NCBI GenBank assembly: GCA_963703335.1
Contig: OY969812.1
Location: forward strand, 2,232,001-2,296,000
Length of the DNA stretch: 64,000 nt
Direction of reading: 5' to 3'
Source: VRUE01 sp963703335
GTDB taxonomy: Bacteria; Actinomycetota; Thermoleophilia; Solirubrobacterales; 70-9
Shown here one piece after another: positions 46,730 through 55,665 of this stretch (its first letter is position 1; every line of letters begins with the position of its first letter). Below the pieces are notes generated by a model, which worked only from the letters and a program-made list of their open reading frames with translations, was not told the origin of the DNA and searched no databases. Made by a program: the position numbers and the translations under genes.

Positions 46730-46769
46730 TTCACAAAGTGTAGCGAGAGGTCTGCGAGAATCGTTTTGC

Positions 46770-47645
46770 TTGAGTCCTTCTGCTGAAACTGCGGTCGTTT
46801 GCGACACGACGGCCTACCTGCCGAGCGACCTGGTCGCGTCGCGTGGGATCAAAACGATCAGTCTTTACGTAGCGGTTGACGGTGTGCAGGAGGCTGAGTC
46901 GGAGATAGCCGACTACGCGGCTTTTTACGAGCGGCTACGTGCTTCCGAGGATGGCGCGACGACGTCGCAGCCTTCGATCGGTGACTTCGTTGCGGTCTAC
47001 GAGCCGTTGCTAGAGGAAGGACGGGAGATCGTCTCGATCCATATTTCGTCGGGTATCTCTGGCACGTATGAGGCGGCCAACCAGGCTCGCGAGCGTCTTG
47101 TCGCCGAGGGCAAGGGCGGAGAGCGGATCCAGCTCTTCGACTCCCGCTCCGCCTGCGGTGGCATGGGCTTGCCGGTCTTGGCAGCGTCCGCGGCAGCGGC
47201 GGCCGGTGGGGACGGGGCGGCAACGCTCGCTCGCGCCAAGCAGGCCCGGGAGGAGCTGAAGATGTGGTTTGCGATTGACACGCTCGAGTACCTGCGGCGC
47301 GGTGGCCGGATCGGTGGCGCCCGCGCCTGGATCGGCTCGGCGCTGAAGATCAAGCCGATCCTCACGCTCGAGGAGGAGATCACCCCGGTGGAGCGGGTTC
47401 GCACCCGGGCACGTTCGATCGAGCGCCTGCGCGGCTACGCCCGCCAGCGCCACGAGTCTGGCCTCGACGCCTGGGTCATCCAGCACATCCAAGATCCGCA
47501 GACGGCGGGTGCGCTCGCCGACGACTGCCGGGAAATCTTCGACTGCGAGGCCGTCTTCATCTCTGAGATCGGCCCCGTGATCGGCGCCCACGTCGGCCCC
47601 GGACTGCTCGGGGTCGGCAGCGTCTCGAAAGACGTGCTCAGCTGA
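46770..47645 (+). CDS. DegV family fatty-acid-binding protein
   Basis: 291 residues from TTG 46770. The N-terminal VVCDTTAYLPSDLVASRGIK, SLYVAVDG, GATTSQPSIGDFVAVYEPLL (the TSQP motif) and EIVSIHISSGISGTYEAANQ are DegV signatures. The second half has WFAIDTLEYLRRGGRIGGAR and LKIKPILTLEEEITPVERVR. These proteins bind a fatty acid in a deep pocket and, in Firmicutes, serve as fatty acid kinase FakB subunits; whether a FakA partner exists here cannot be seen. Start choice rests on the conserved strand. Confidence 0.94.
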   Translation: MSPSAETAVVCDTTAYLPSDLVASRGIKTISLYVAVDGVQEAESEIADYAAFYERLRASEDGATTSQPSIGDFVAVYEPLLEEGREIVSIHISSGISGTYEAANQARERLVAEGKGGERIQLFDSRSACGGMGLPVLAASAAAAAGGDGAATLARAKQAREELKMWFAIDTLEYLRRGGRIGGARAWIGSALKIKPILTLEEEITPVERVRTRARSIERLRGYARQRHESGLDAWVIQHIQDPQTAGALADDCREIFDCEAVFISEIGPVIGAHVGPGLLGVGSVSKDVLS

Positions 47646-47649
47646 CGCT

Positions 47650-49974
47650 CTAAGCGCGGATGCTCTGGCGGGCGTCCTCGCGCGGCGCCGGCTGTGGCTT
47701 GAGTCGCACCGGCGTTGTCGAGAGGGCCTGCACGCGCAGGTCGCTCCAGGTCAGGCCTTCGCGGACCAGCGCCGGCAGGCCGAGCGCGACGGCAGTGGCA
47801 ATCTCAACCGCTTGCAGGATCACCCCATAGGCGAGGCCGTCCGCGGTGCTGATGCCAAAGCCCGTGTGCAGAACGCTGATTACGGCGAGCTGGAAGACGC
47901 CGATATTTGAGGGCGTCGCTGGAACGACGGCGGTTACGTTCACGGCAAAGAGCACCGCGGCGGCGGCGCCGATTCCTGCCTGATCGTTGAGGCCGAGGGC
48001 GGCGAGCAGTGCCCAGCAGGCCGCGAGCTGGATCGCCCAGGCGCCCAACTGCGCTGCGGCTGCTGCCGCGCCTTGCCGCGGATTACGGAAGACGCGCAGG
48101 CCGGCTCGAACCTGCACCAGGCCGCCGTGGAGCGCTGCGCCCAGCCGGGCGAGGCGGCCGTTGCCGTTTCGCCGCATCAGCGGCGGCCCCAGTAGGACAA
48201 AGAGCAATAGCAGCAGCGGCACGAAGCTGAAAGCGAAAAGCTTCTGGGTGCTGGAGTGGAAGAGGTCGGTGCTGGAGACGATGATCACGCCGAGCATGGC
48301 GAGGGCGACGATGTTGAGCACGGTCTGGGAGACCAGCGTGCCGAGCAGCACGGGGAAGGTTTCGCGCATACGGCCGATGCGGCGAGCCAGGGACATCGCC
48401 CTGGCCGGCTCACCGAGGCGAGCCGGCAGCGTGGCCGACATCAGCACGCCGATCATCGTCGCCGAGGTGACGTCGCGGCGACGGACGGGGCGCAGCGGCA
48501 AGGCAGCGCGCACGATCCAATACCAGGAGGCGGCGCGGAAGAAGAGCGAAAGGGCCATCAACGCGCAGGCGACCAAGACCCAAGTGAGGTCGGAGCGGAC
48601 GATGCTTCGGACGACGTTGTCGACACCGATCTTCTGTGCGGCGAGCGCGGTCAAACCCACGCCTGTGATGCCAGCGGCTGCGAGCCCGATGCGACGCGCG
48701 ATCTTGCGCTTGCGCTTTCCCGGCTGCGCGGGGGCGGGATCTAGCGAAGGAAGCCTCCGCGGGGGCTCCGGCGGTAGTCCGTCGGCGGGCCGGATCCCCG
48801 CCCAGTGCCCGGCGCGCTCGAGGGTGCCGCGTGGCTCGGGCGCCGCGATTGCGCGCTCGTAGACAGCGGTCACCTGATCGGCCACGTGTGGCCAGGCGTA
48901 GCGCTCGGCGCTCTGGCGAGCGGCCTCACCCATCGCCGCCAAGCGCTTGGGCTCGTGGTGGGCGCGCTGCAGCTCCTCGGCGAGCCGCTGCGGATCTCCT
49001 GGTGGGACGAGCACCCCGTCGACGCCGTCACTGACGACATCGCTGTAGCCGGCGATGGCAGAGGCGATCGCCGGCGTACCGGCTGCGAATGCCTCAGTCA
49101 GGACCATGCCGAAGCTCTCGCCCGAGAGCGAGGGCGCGCAGAGCACGTCGGCCGCGTGGAGGGCTTGGTGCAGGGCCTCTCCGGAGACGCGGCCGCGGAC
49201 GTCGATCCAGCGCATCGTCTCCGGATCGGCCAGGTAGCGGAGCACGTCCTCGCGCTCAGCCCCGATCACGGTCAGGCGACTGGGAACGTGCTCGACCAGG
49301 GCGCCGAAGGCGGCGAGCAGGATCGGCAGGCCCTTGCGCTCCTCCGGGCGGCCGACGAAGAGGACCCTGAGCCCATCGCTCGCGGGCTTGGGCTCGCGTG
49401 GCGCGGCAGTGACGTCGACGCCGTTGGGGATCACCTCGTAGTGCCCGCCAAACCAACGACGACCCGTCCAGGCGGCTGCCTGCGAGACGGCGATCCGGGC
49501 GGAGAGCCGGTTGAAGACGCGGCGGGCGCCAAGCGCCGAGGCGATGTGGTTTGGCACCGGCTTGGTCGAGTAGGCGTGGAAGGTGCCAACCGCCGGAGCA
49601 TTTGTACCGAGTGCGGCGTTCCAGCCGACCAGCGGAACCACCGGCTCATGGATATGGACGACGTCGAAGTCTTCGCGACGCAGCTCGCGTCGGGGAGCAA
49701 CTACGCCACCGGCCGGAAACGGCGCGAGATTTGAGATTGCTCCATTCGAGGGGAAGCCCGCCGTGCGCCCCAGCGGGACCAGGTAGTCAGGAATCTCGCG
49801 AGACTCGGGCTCGGCCCGGTGCAGCACTCGACTGAGCCGACCCGGTGGGTCAAAGGGGGCGAGCACGCGAACGTGGTGACCGCGACCGAGGAACTCCTCG
49901 GCAAGCGACTCCACGTGCCGGTTAACGCCGCCCTGGTAGGACCAGGAATATGGCGAGACGAGGGCAATCCGCAC
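47650..49974 (-). CDS. Fusion: PimA-like GT4 glycosyltransferase with LPG synthase/YbhN-type membrane domain
   Basis: 774 residues from GTG 49974. Residues 1-390 form a GT-B family 4 transferase: RIALVSPYSWSYQGGVNRHV, FDVVHIHEPVVPLVGWNAAL, VIPNGVDV, RVLFVGRPEERKGLPILLAA and SLSGESFGMVLTEAFAAGTP (Ex7E). This is close to phosphatidylinositol mannosyltransferase PimA. Residues 440-760 form an eight-helix membrane domain of the lysylphosphatidylglycerol synthase/flippase family (ARLGEPARAMSLARRIG, PSNIGVFQLAVISVLHTGFG). The fusion could couple glycolipid synthesis on the inner leaflet with flipping. The separate upstream membrane gene is 47 nt away. The fusion is read through without any stop. 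Confidence 0.9.
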   Translation of the reverse strand: MRIALVSPYSWSYQGGVNRHVESLAEEFLGRGHHVRVLAPFDPPGRLSRVLHRAEPESREIPDYLVPLGRTAGFPSNGAISNLAPFPAGGVVAPRRELRREDFDVVHIHEPVVPLVGWNAALGTNAPAVGTFHAYSTKPVPNHIASALGARRVFNRLSARIAVSQAAAWTGRRWFGGHYEVIPNGVDVTAAPREPKPASDGLRVLFVGRPEERKGLPILLAAFGALVEHVPSRLTVIGAEREDVLRYLADPETMRWIDVRGRVSGEALHQALHAADVLCAPSLSGESFGMVLTEAFAAGTPAIASAIAGYSDVVSDGVDGVLVPPGDPQRLAEELQRAHHEPKRLAAMGEAARQSAERYAWPHVADQVTAVYERAIAAPEPRGTLERAGHWAGIRPADGLPPEPPRRLPSLDPAPAQPGKRKRKIARRIGLAAAGITGVGLTALAAQKIGVDNVVRSIVRSDLTWVLVACALMALSLFFRAASWYWIVRAALPLRPVRRRDVTSATMIGVLMSATLPARLGEPARAMSLARRIGRMRETFPVLLGTLVSQTVLNIVALAMLGVIIVSSTDLFHSSTQKLFAFSFVPLLLLLFVLLGPPLMRRNGNGRLARLGAALHGGLVQVRAGLRVFRNPRQGAAAAAAQLGAWAIQLAACWALLAALGLNDQAGIGAAAAVLFAVNVTAVVPATPSNIGVFQLAVISVLHTGFGISTADGLAYGVILQAVEIATAVALGLPALVREGLTWSDLRVQALSTTPVRLKPQPAPREDARQSIRA

Positions 49975-50021
49975 GAACTAGAAAGGGTAGTTGATTGTCC
50001 AGAGGCGATCCGGTGCGTGCT

Positions 50022-51833
50022 TCACGCGGATCGTTCGCTCCACGCATAACCGGCGAAGACGAGGATGTAGGCGGTGCCGATCTCGAGCAGGAGGGCTCCG
50101 GAATCGTTGGCGAGCGTCCCCACGGCGGTAGCGGCGAGGGCACCGATCAGGCCGGCGCGCAGAGCCGGCACCGGTGCGAACCATCTGCCCAGCCGCTCGC
50201 GCTGGAGCAACGCAACCACGGCAAGCGCGGCGACGAGGGGAAGGAAGAGAAGGATCACGGGTCGGGCGAAGCTGTGTGCGGACAGCTGCAGGCGGCGTTG
50301 AGCGACGTCGGCCAGATCGCCTAGCCCGCCGGCGTTAAGAACCGAGCGAGTCAAATGAGCGTTGGCGCCGGAGACCAGGTCGGCGAGGGCGATCAGCGCC
50401 AGCACCGCGAGTGGCGCCACGATCGCAAGCAGGGTGGTTCGACGGCGACGGGCGGCAATCGCGGCGGCGGCAACCGCCCCGCCGACTGGCAGCACGATCG
50501 CGGCGCCGACGTCGGCGCCGAAGCGCCCTGCGGCAAAGACGAGCGCAAAGAGGAGTCCGGTGGAGAGGAAGGCAGCGGCGGCGTGGCGGCCGGTGAGTCT
50601 TGGCGCATAGCCCGAGAGGGCGGCGCCGGTTCCGGCGACGACCAGCACACCGAGCAGCGCCTCGAGCTCATTCCCGATCCCAAAGAAGCGCACGCCGAGA
50701 CCCGGGTTCGGTCCCAACAGCGAGAGCGACGTGAGGCCGGAGCCGGCGATCACGTCGACCGCGTAGGCGCCGACGACGAGGTCCGAGGCGATCGCCAGCG
50801 CCCGCAAGCCACCAAAGACGGCGAGCGTCAATGCGGCAAGCAGTGGCGCCCCGAACATGACGAGAAGCTGTTCGGTCTCCTGGCTCGGCTCGAGCGCCGC
50901 CCCGGCGAGCAGCAGCAGCGGCAGGTAGATGACGCTCAGACCCAGCAGCCGTACCGCCACCTTCTCCACCCGGTCCGAGCCAACCAGCGCGGCCAGTCCG
51001 AAGACGACGAGCCAGACCAGCAACCCGATTCCAATCACGGGCCCGCGGCGCTCAGAGATCACCGCCATCCGATCCCCCAGCGATTCAATCGCGGCGAGGT
51101 CAACCGAGCCATCCGAACGGATCGCCTGCCCCGATATCTCAGAAGGCACCGTGATCCCAAGCCGCGCCAGGATCGTCGGCGCAATGTCGGTCGAAAGCAC
51201 GTACCCGTCCGTCCGAGTGCTGTCCGAGGTCAGATTCCCATCGAACCCCACCCCAGCAACCCCAATCGCCAGGGCCCGATTAGTTCCCGGCGGCGCCCGC
51301 TCGATAGCAACGACCAGGTCGCGCCCCCTGAGCCCGCGAACCAACCCCACTAGGCCCCCAACCCCAACCGCCCGAACCTCGCACCTCTCCCCATGCTCCG
51401 CCAGCGTCGCCGCCAACAACCCCGGCACGATGTCCGCGGGAGCCGATTCCGCCCGCTCCACCACCGCCCGCGAGTAGCCAGTCCCACAAATCCCTCCCCC
51501 TACATCCCGAGGAAGCTCCGAGTCATAAAGCGAATCGAACACCCGATTCCCCTGGCTGATGTCCAAATAGGTCTGCCCCGCCGGAACGCTCCCAAGCCCA
51601 GCACTCATCAGACCTGGGGAAATGCCTGGAACCCTCGCAAGCTCATCGACCTCGGTCCCATGAGGCACGAGAGCCACGATGACCTTCGTGCCCGGGGGCC
51701 GGGTGGGGGTCGGAACGTCTTGCACTTTTTCGGCAATTTGATCTCGGAAGGCGGCATTCGCCTCACCGAAAAAGTTAAGTGGAGACCCCCACCCGGCCCC
51801 CGCCGCAAGGCCAATAGCTATCGTCAACCCCAT
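50022..51833 (-). CDS. Multi-helix membrane protein with an alkaline-phosphatase-superfamily-like N-terminal domain
   Basis: About 603 residues from ATG 51833. A signal or first helix (LTIAIGLAAGAGWG) leads to an extracellular domain at about 20-255 resembling the alkaline phosphatase/sulfatase fold end (SDSTRTDGYVLSTDIAPTIL, then ARLGITVPSEISGQAIRS); the usual nucleophile (Asp-x-Ser/Thr/Cys) near the N-terminus was not found. The rest (270-600) carries about 10 membrane helices without family signature. Its start codon shares two bases with that of hemQ on the other strand. It may act with the glycosyltransferase fusion encoded 47 nt downstream. Function not recognised. Confidence 0.75.
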   Translation of the reverse strand: MGLTIAIGLAAGAGWGSPLNFFGEANAAFRDQIAEKVQDVPTPTRPPGTKVIVALVPHGTEVDELARVPGISPGLMSAGLGSVPAGQTYLDISQGNRVFDSLYDSELPRDVGGGICGTGYSRAVVERAESAPADIVPGLLAATLAEHGERCEVRAVGVGGLVGLVRGLRGRDLVVAIERAPPGTNRALAIGVAGVGFDGNLTSDSTRTDGYVLSTDIAPTILARLGITVPSEISGQAIRSDGSVDLAAIESLGDRMAVISERRGPVIGIGLLVWLVVFGLAALVGSDRVEKVAVRLLGLSVIYLPLLLLAGAALEPSQETEQLLVMFGAPLLAALTLAVFGGLRALAIASDLVVGAYAVDVIAGSGLTSLSLLGPNPGLGVRFFGIGNELEALLGVLVVAGTGAALSGYAPRLTGRHAAAAFLSTGLLFALVFAAGRFGADVGAAIVLPVGGAVAAAAIAARRRRTTLLAIVAPLAVLALIALADLVSGANAHLTRSVLNAGGLGDLADVAQRRLQLSAHSFARPVILLFLPLVAALAVVALLQRERLGRWFAPVPALRAGLIGALAATAVGTLANDSGALLLEIGTAYILVFAGYAWSERSA

Positions 51834-52527
51834 GGCCGACCGTACATTTGCCAAGTTCAGTTTCTTCAAGGTAGATCCCGCCTGGCGCCGCCGCGACGCC
51901 GACCTGCGCGCAGCGGACAAGCAGGAGTTCCTCGCCGCCTCCGAAGACTTCGCCCTCGATCGCTCACTGCGCGCCTACTCAACCATAGGAACGCGCGGCG
52001 ACGTCGACCTGGTGCTGCTCAGTCAGAGCCCCAACCTGGACGACCTGCACACCTTTCACGTCGTCCTGGGGCAGAGTGGCCTGGCGAAGTGGAGCGAGAC
52101 GCCCTACTCGTTCCTCTCGATGACCAAGCGCTCTCCTTACTCGGACGAGCAGGCGCGGCCCGAGATCTGCGTCTCCGAGCGCAAGTACCTCTTCCTCTAC
52201 CCGATGGTCAAGCAGCGCCGCTGGTACGGCCTGCCGGCCGAGGAGCGTGGCCGGATCATGAAAAGCCACATCGAGGTCGGCCGCCGTTATCCCGAGATCA
52301 CGATCAACACTTCCTATTCCTTCGGCCTCGACGACCAGGAGTTCGTGGTCGCCTTTGAGGGTGACGACCCGGGGATGTTCCTCGATCTGGTGCAGGAGCT
52401 GCGCCCGACCGAATCAAGCGAGTACACCGAGCTCGAGACCCCGATCTTCACCTGCGTGGCGCTCTCGCTGCGCAAGGCATTGGACGCGCTCGACGGCGTG
52501 CCCAGTGCCGTGGCTGCGGGAGCATGA
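51832..52527 (+). CDS. hemQ: Coproheme decarboxylase HemQ (chlorite dismutase family)
   Basis: 231 residues from ATG 51832. The dimeric ferredoxin-like fold appears as AKFSFFKVDPAWRR, GDVDLVLLSQSPNLDDLHTF, and the haem-side block YLFLYPMVKQRRWYGLPAEE, then RGRIMKSHIEVGRRYPEITI, NTSYSFGLDDQEFVVAFEGD. The YP.VK..WY..P pattern is the HemQ type rather than true chlorite dismutase, so the enzyme converts coproheme to haem in the actinobacterial route. The overlap with the divergent membrane gene leaves no classical promoter gap. It is followed, with a 4-nt overlap, by the PAS-like gene. Confidence 0.93.
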   Translation: MADRTFAKFSFFKVDPAWRRRDADLRAADKQEFLAASEDFALDRSLRAYSTIGTRGDVDLVLLSQSPNLDDLHTFHVVLGQSGLAKWSETPYSFLSMTKRSPYSDEQARPEICVSERKYLFLYPMVKQRRWYGLPAEERGRIMKSHIEVGRRYPEITINTSYSFGLDDQEFVVAFEGDDPGMFLDLVQELRPTESSEYTELETPIFTCVALSLRKALDALDGVPSAVAAGA

Positions 52528-53063
52528 CCACCGAAGCGCTCAGCTACGCGATCGACGAGCACGACCACCTGATCAGGGTCGATGACGGCTACTACCGCTT
52601 TGCCGAGGAAAACGGCTGGCGGGAAGCCGGCAGCAGCCTCGGTCGTTCGCTCTGGGATTACGTGGCGGGTCGCGAGCTGGTCAAACTGCAGCGGCTGCTG
52701 GTTCGCCGCATCCGCGACGAGGTCGGCGACGTCGAGCTGCCCTTCCGCTGCGACGGGCCGGGGGTGCGCCGCGAGATGGACATCAGGATCGTCGCCCGGC
52801 CAGGCGGGCGGGTCGTCCTCTTCTCGGCGCAGCTGCGTTCGGAGGAGACTCGCGAGGCGCCGCAGCCGCTGCTCGACCCCGAGGTGCCACGCGGGGAGGA
52901 GGTCGTCGAGATGTGCGGCTGGTGTGACCGCTTCGAAGTCGACGGGGAATGGGTCGAGGTCGAGGTGGCGGCGAAACGCCTCGAGCTTTTCAACCGCTCC
53001 GAGCTGCCTGCGCTCAGTCACGGCATCTGCCCTGATTGCCACGAGATGCTGCTCGCCGCGTAG
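52524..53063 (+). CDS. PAS-like protein with paired CxxC motifs
   Basis: 179 residues, ATG overlapping the hemQ stop (ATGA). The first 120 residues resemble a PAS fold (ALSYAIDEHDHLIRVDDGYY, then GRSLWDYVAGRELVKLQRLL and VVLFSAQLRSEE). The end carries CGWC (131-134) and HGICPDCHEML (Cys 169 and 172), the two-knuckle motif found after PAS domains in many histidine kinases and response proteins. With four cysteines it probably binds zinc or a cluster. Coupled translation with hemQ suggests a role in redox or haem sensing (inference). No kinase or output domain is present. Confidence 0.75.
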   Translation: MTTEALSYAIDEHDHLIRVDDGYYRFAEENGWREAGSSLGRSLWDYVAGRELVKLQRLLVRRIRDEVGDVELPFRCDGPGVRREMDIRIVARPGGRVVLFSAQLRSEETREAPQPLLDPEVPRGEEVVEMCGWCDRFEVDGEWVEVEVAAKRLELFNRSELPALSHGICPDCHEMLLAA

Positions 53064-53099
53064 GCCGCGCGCCGAGTTCCCTATTCTTTCGCGCTCGCC

Positions 53100-54506
53100 A
53101 TGAGCAAGATCGGAACCGAAGAGAGCCCGCTGCGCGTCGCCATCGTTGGCGCCGGGCCGTCTGGCTTCTACGCCGCAGAGCACATCCTCAAGGACGGCGA
53201 CCTGCACGCTCAGGTTGACCTCTTCGACCGCCTGCCGACGCCGTTCGGGCTCGTTCGCGGCGGCGTCGCCCCCGACCACCCGAAGATCAAGTCGGTGATC
53301 CGCGTCTACGAAAAAACCGCGGCGCGCGAGGGCTTCCGCTTCTTCGGCAACGTCAAGGTGAGCCACGACATCGAGGTCGAGGACCTCGAACGGCTCTACC
53401 ACGCGATCGTCTTCACGGTCGGTTGTGAGACCGACCGCCAGCTCGGCATCCCCGGCGAGGAGCTGCCCGGCAGCCATGCCGCCACTTCCTTCGTCGGCTG
53501 GTACAACGCTCACCCGGACTACGCCGACGACGAGTTCGATCTCTCTTGTGAGCGGGCAGTCGTGATCGGCAACGGCAACGTGGCGATGGACGTCGCCCGC
53601 ATGCTGGCCCTGACCGACCACGAGCTGCGTCAAACCGACACCGCCGACCACGCGATCGAGCTGCTCGATCGCAGCGAGATCCGCGAGATCGTCGTGCTGG
53701 GCCGGCGCGGGCCGGTGCAGGCGGCCTTCACCAACCCCGAGATCAGGGAGCTGGGGGAGATGGAGGACGCCGACGTGATCGTCGAGGAGGCCGATGTCGA
53801 GCTCGACGCTGCAAGCGCCGCTTATCTCGAGTCCGACGAGTCCGACAAGACGACGCGGGTAAACGTCGAGACGCTGCGCGAGTTCTCCCAGCGCACGCCC
53901 GAGGGCAGGCAGAAGCGGATCGTACTGCGCTTCCTCGCCTCTCCGGTGGAGATCCGCGGCGACGGCAAGGTCGAAAAGATCGTCATCGGCCGCAACGAAC
54001 TGGTCGAGGAAGGCGGCACCCTGCGCGCCAAGGACTCGGGCGAGCGCGAAGAGCTCGAGTGTGGTCTGGTGCTCCGCTCGGTCGGCTATACCGGCATCCC
54101 GATCGAGGGCGTTCCCTTCGACGAAAAGCGCGGCCTGATCCTCAACGAGGGCGGTCGCGTGCTCGACTCCCACGACTCCGGCCACAAGGTCGGCCATTAC
54201 ACGGCAGGCTGGATCAAGCGCGGCCCCTCCGGCGTGATCGGTACGAACAAGAAGGATGCCCTGGAGACCGTCCAGCACATCTTCGCCGACGTTGAGTCGC
54301 AGACCCTGCTTAGTCCTGAGAGCACCGACCCCAGCGCCGTCGAGGCGCTGCTCGCCGAGCGCGGTGTGCGCTATGTGAGCTTCGAGGACTGGCAGGCGAT
54401 CGATCAGGCCGAGGTCGGCCGGGGCGAACCCCATGGTCGGCCACGCGTCAAGTTCGTCCGTGTCGAGGAGATGCTCGAGACCCTCAGCGAGCGCGTCTCG
54501 AGCTAG
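53100..54506 (+). CDS. Ferredoxin/adrenodoxin-NADP+ reductase (FprA-like)
   Basis: The 468-residue flavoprotein has the FAD Rossmann VAIVGAGPSGFYAAEHIL, FDRLPTPFGLVRGGVAPDHP, VFTVGCETDRQLGIPGEELP and the NADP site VVIGNGNVAMDVARML, followed by VLGRRGPVQAAFTNPEIREL. YTAGWIKRGPSGVIGTNKKDA is the C-terminal block typical of mycobacterial FprA and adrenodoxin reductase. It moves electrons between NADPH and ferredoxin, serving P450s or other oxidoreductases. It starts 36 nt after the PAS-like gene. A rho-independent terminator follows at 54604. Confidence 0.95.
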   Translation: MSKIGTEESPLRVAIVGAGPSGFYAAEHILKDGDLHAQVDLFDRLPTPFGLVRGGVAPDHPKIKSVIRVYEKTAAREGFRFFGNVKVSHDIEVEDLERLYHAIVFTVGCETDRQLGIPGEELPGSHAATSFVGWYNAHPDYADDEFDLSCERAVVIGNGNVAMDVARMLALTDHELRQTDTADHAIELLDRSEIREIVVLGRRGPVQAAFTNPEIRELGEMEDADVIVEEADVELDAASAAYLESDESDKTTRVNVETLREFSQRTPEGRQKRIVLRFLASPVEIRGDGKVEKIVIGRNELVEEGGTLRAKDSGEREELECGLVLRSVGYTGIPIEGVPFDEKRGLILNEGGRVLDSHDSGHKVGHYTAGWIKRGPSGVIGTNKKDALETVQHIFADVESQTLLSPESTDPSAVEALLAERGVRYVSFEDWQAIDQAEVGRGEPHGRPRVKFVRVEEMLETLSERVSS

Positions 54507-54603
54507 CTCTCCCGCTCCTGCATAGGCTAGGGCGGTCACAGACAACTGTCTACATTCAACCTTGCGCCTGACGGGCGGCGAGACTCCGCGGTTTCCAATA
54601 GGC

Positions 54604-54628
54604 TGCCGTTTGCTGACGGCATCTTTTT
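54604..54628 (+). terminator. Rho-independent terminator after the ferredoxin reductase gene
   Basis: TGCCGT (54604-54609) and ACGGCA (54616-54621) form a stem with a 6-nt loop, followed by TCTTTTT (54622-54628). This is the cleanest U-run terminator in the window. It separates the hemQ-reductase operon from the regulator that starts at 54664. Confidence 0.85.
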
Positions 54629-54663
54629 AAGTAAACCTTTCTATTCCAATACAGGTCACGACG

Positions 54664-55665
54664 ATGCACGCCGACAGCACCCTGTCCCCGCCTGTCCGGG
54701 TTCGCGCCGGCGGCACTGTGCTTTCCCTCATCGCGAGCCCGCTGTGTGTTCCGATCCTCCGTGCCCATTCCGAGGGGCCGCTGCGTCTCCCCGACCTTCG
54801 CGAACGACTCGGTGGGGCCGCCCAGACGACCCTGCGTGGACAGGTCGGCAACCTGCGCGGCATCGGTGCGCTCGAACGCCATGTGAGGAGCGGAATGCCT
54901 TACACGGTGGAGAACGAGTTGACCGAGGTGGGGGAGGGGGTGCTGGCGGTAGCCGAGGTCGTCGAAGCGTGGCTATTACGAGCACCGCAAGGTCCGATTG
55001 CCCTTGGCAGTGAGCCCGCCAAGGGGGCGATCCGCGCGCTGGTGGGGGGCTGGGGTTCGACGATGCTGCGCGCTCTGGCCGCCCGCCCCCTCTCGTTGAC
55101 CGAGCTGAGCAGCGTCATCAGCGACCATTCCTACCCGGCGCTTGAGCGCCGGCTCAGCGCGATGCGAGCTGCCCGCCAGGTGGAATCGAGACCGGACGGC
55201 GGTCGGGGTGCCAAGCCCTATGGCGCCACTAACTGGACCCGCCAGGCAGTTGCTCCGCTGGTGGCAGCTGGTCGTTGCGAGTGCGAACATTTGGCCGCGG
55301 CGACGGACCCGCTGACTCGCATCGATATCGAGGCCGCCTTTCTTCTCTCGGTCCCACTGGTGGATCTCGAGGTCACGCGCTCCGGCTCCTGTCTATTCGC
55401 TGTCGATACGGGCGTAGCGAGAAACGCCGAGGCGAATGACCGCCTTGCTGGGGTTTACGTCGAGATCGAGAGAGGTGGAGTGATCTCCTGCAGTTCACGT
55501 CTCGAGCAAGAGCCCCGCACCTGGGCGATTGGCTCAATCAGTGCCTGGGTAGAAGCGATTCTCGAGGGCAATCGTGACCGCTTGCGCGTCGGTGGCGAGG
55601 ACCCGAGAATCGCCGACGATCTGATCAAGCGTCTCCACGAATCGCTTCAAACAACTTCACCCTAA
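54664..55665 (+). CDS. Two-wing HxlR-like transcriptional regulator
   Basis: The 333-residue protein has two consecutive winged-helix halves. The first (about 20-110) reads LSLIASPLCVPILRAHSEGP, then LRLPDLRERLGGAAQTTLRG and QVGNLRGIGALERHVRSGMP. The second (about 118-205) reads KGAIRALVGGWGSTMLRALA, then ARPLSLTELSSVISDHSYPA and LERRLSAMRAARQVESRPDG. A C-terminal beta-rich domain of about 120 residues follows and is not recognised. Single HxlR proteins bind DNA as dimers; the tandem could bind as one chain. The upstream stretch is AT-rich. No target is indicated. Confidence 0.75.
   Translation: MHADSTLSPPVRVRAGGTVLSLIASPLCVPILRAHSEGPLRLPDLRERLGGAAQTTLRGQVGNLRGIGALERHVRSGMPYTVENELTEVGEGVLAVAEVVEAWLLRAPQGPIALGSEPAKGAIRALVGGWGSTMLRALAARPLSLTELSSVISDHSYPALERRLSAMRAARQVESRPDGGRGAKPYGATNWTRQAVAPLVAAGRCECEHLAAATDPLTRIDIEAAFLLSVPLVDLEVTRSGSCLFAVDTGVARNAEANDRLAGVYVEIERGGVISCSSRLEQEPRTWAIGSISAWVEAILEGNRDRLRVGGEDPRIADDLIKRLHESLQTTSP

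Noticed and set aside
54541..54603. Extra small gene between the ferredoxin reductase and the HxlR-like regulator
   Set aside because: No frame with a start and plausible composition; the stretch is explained by the terminator and promoter region.
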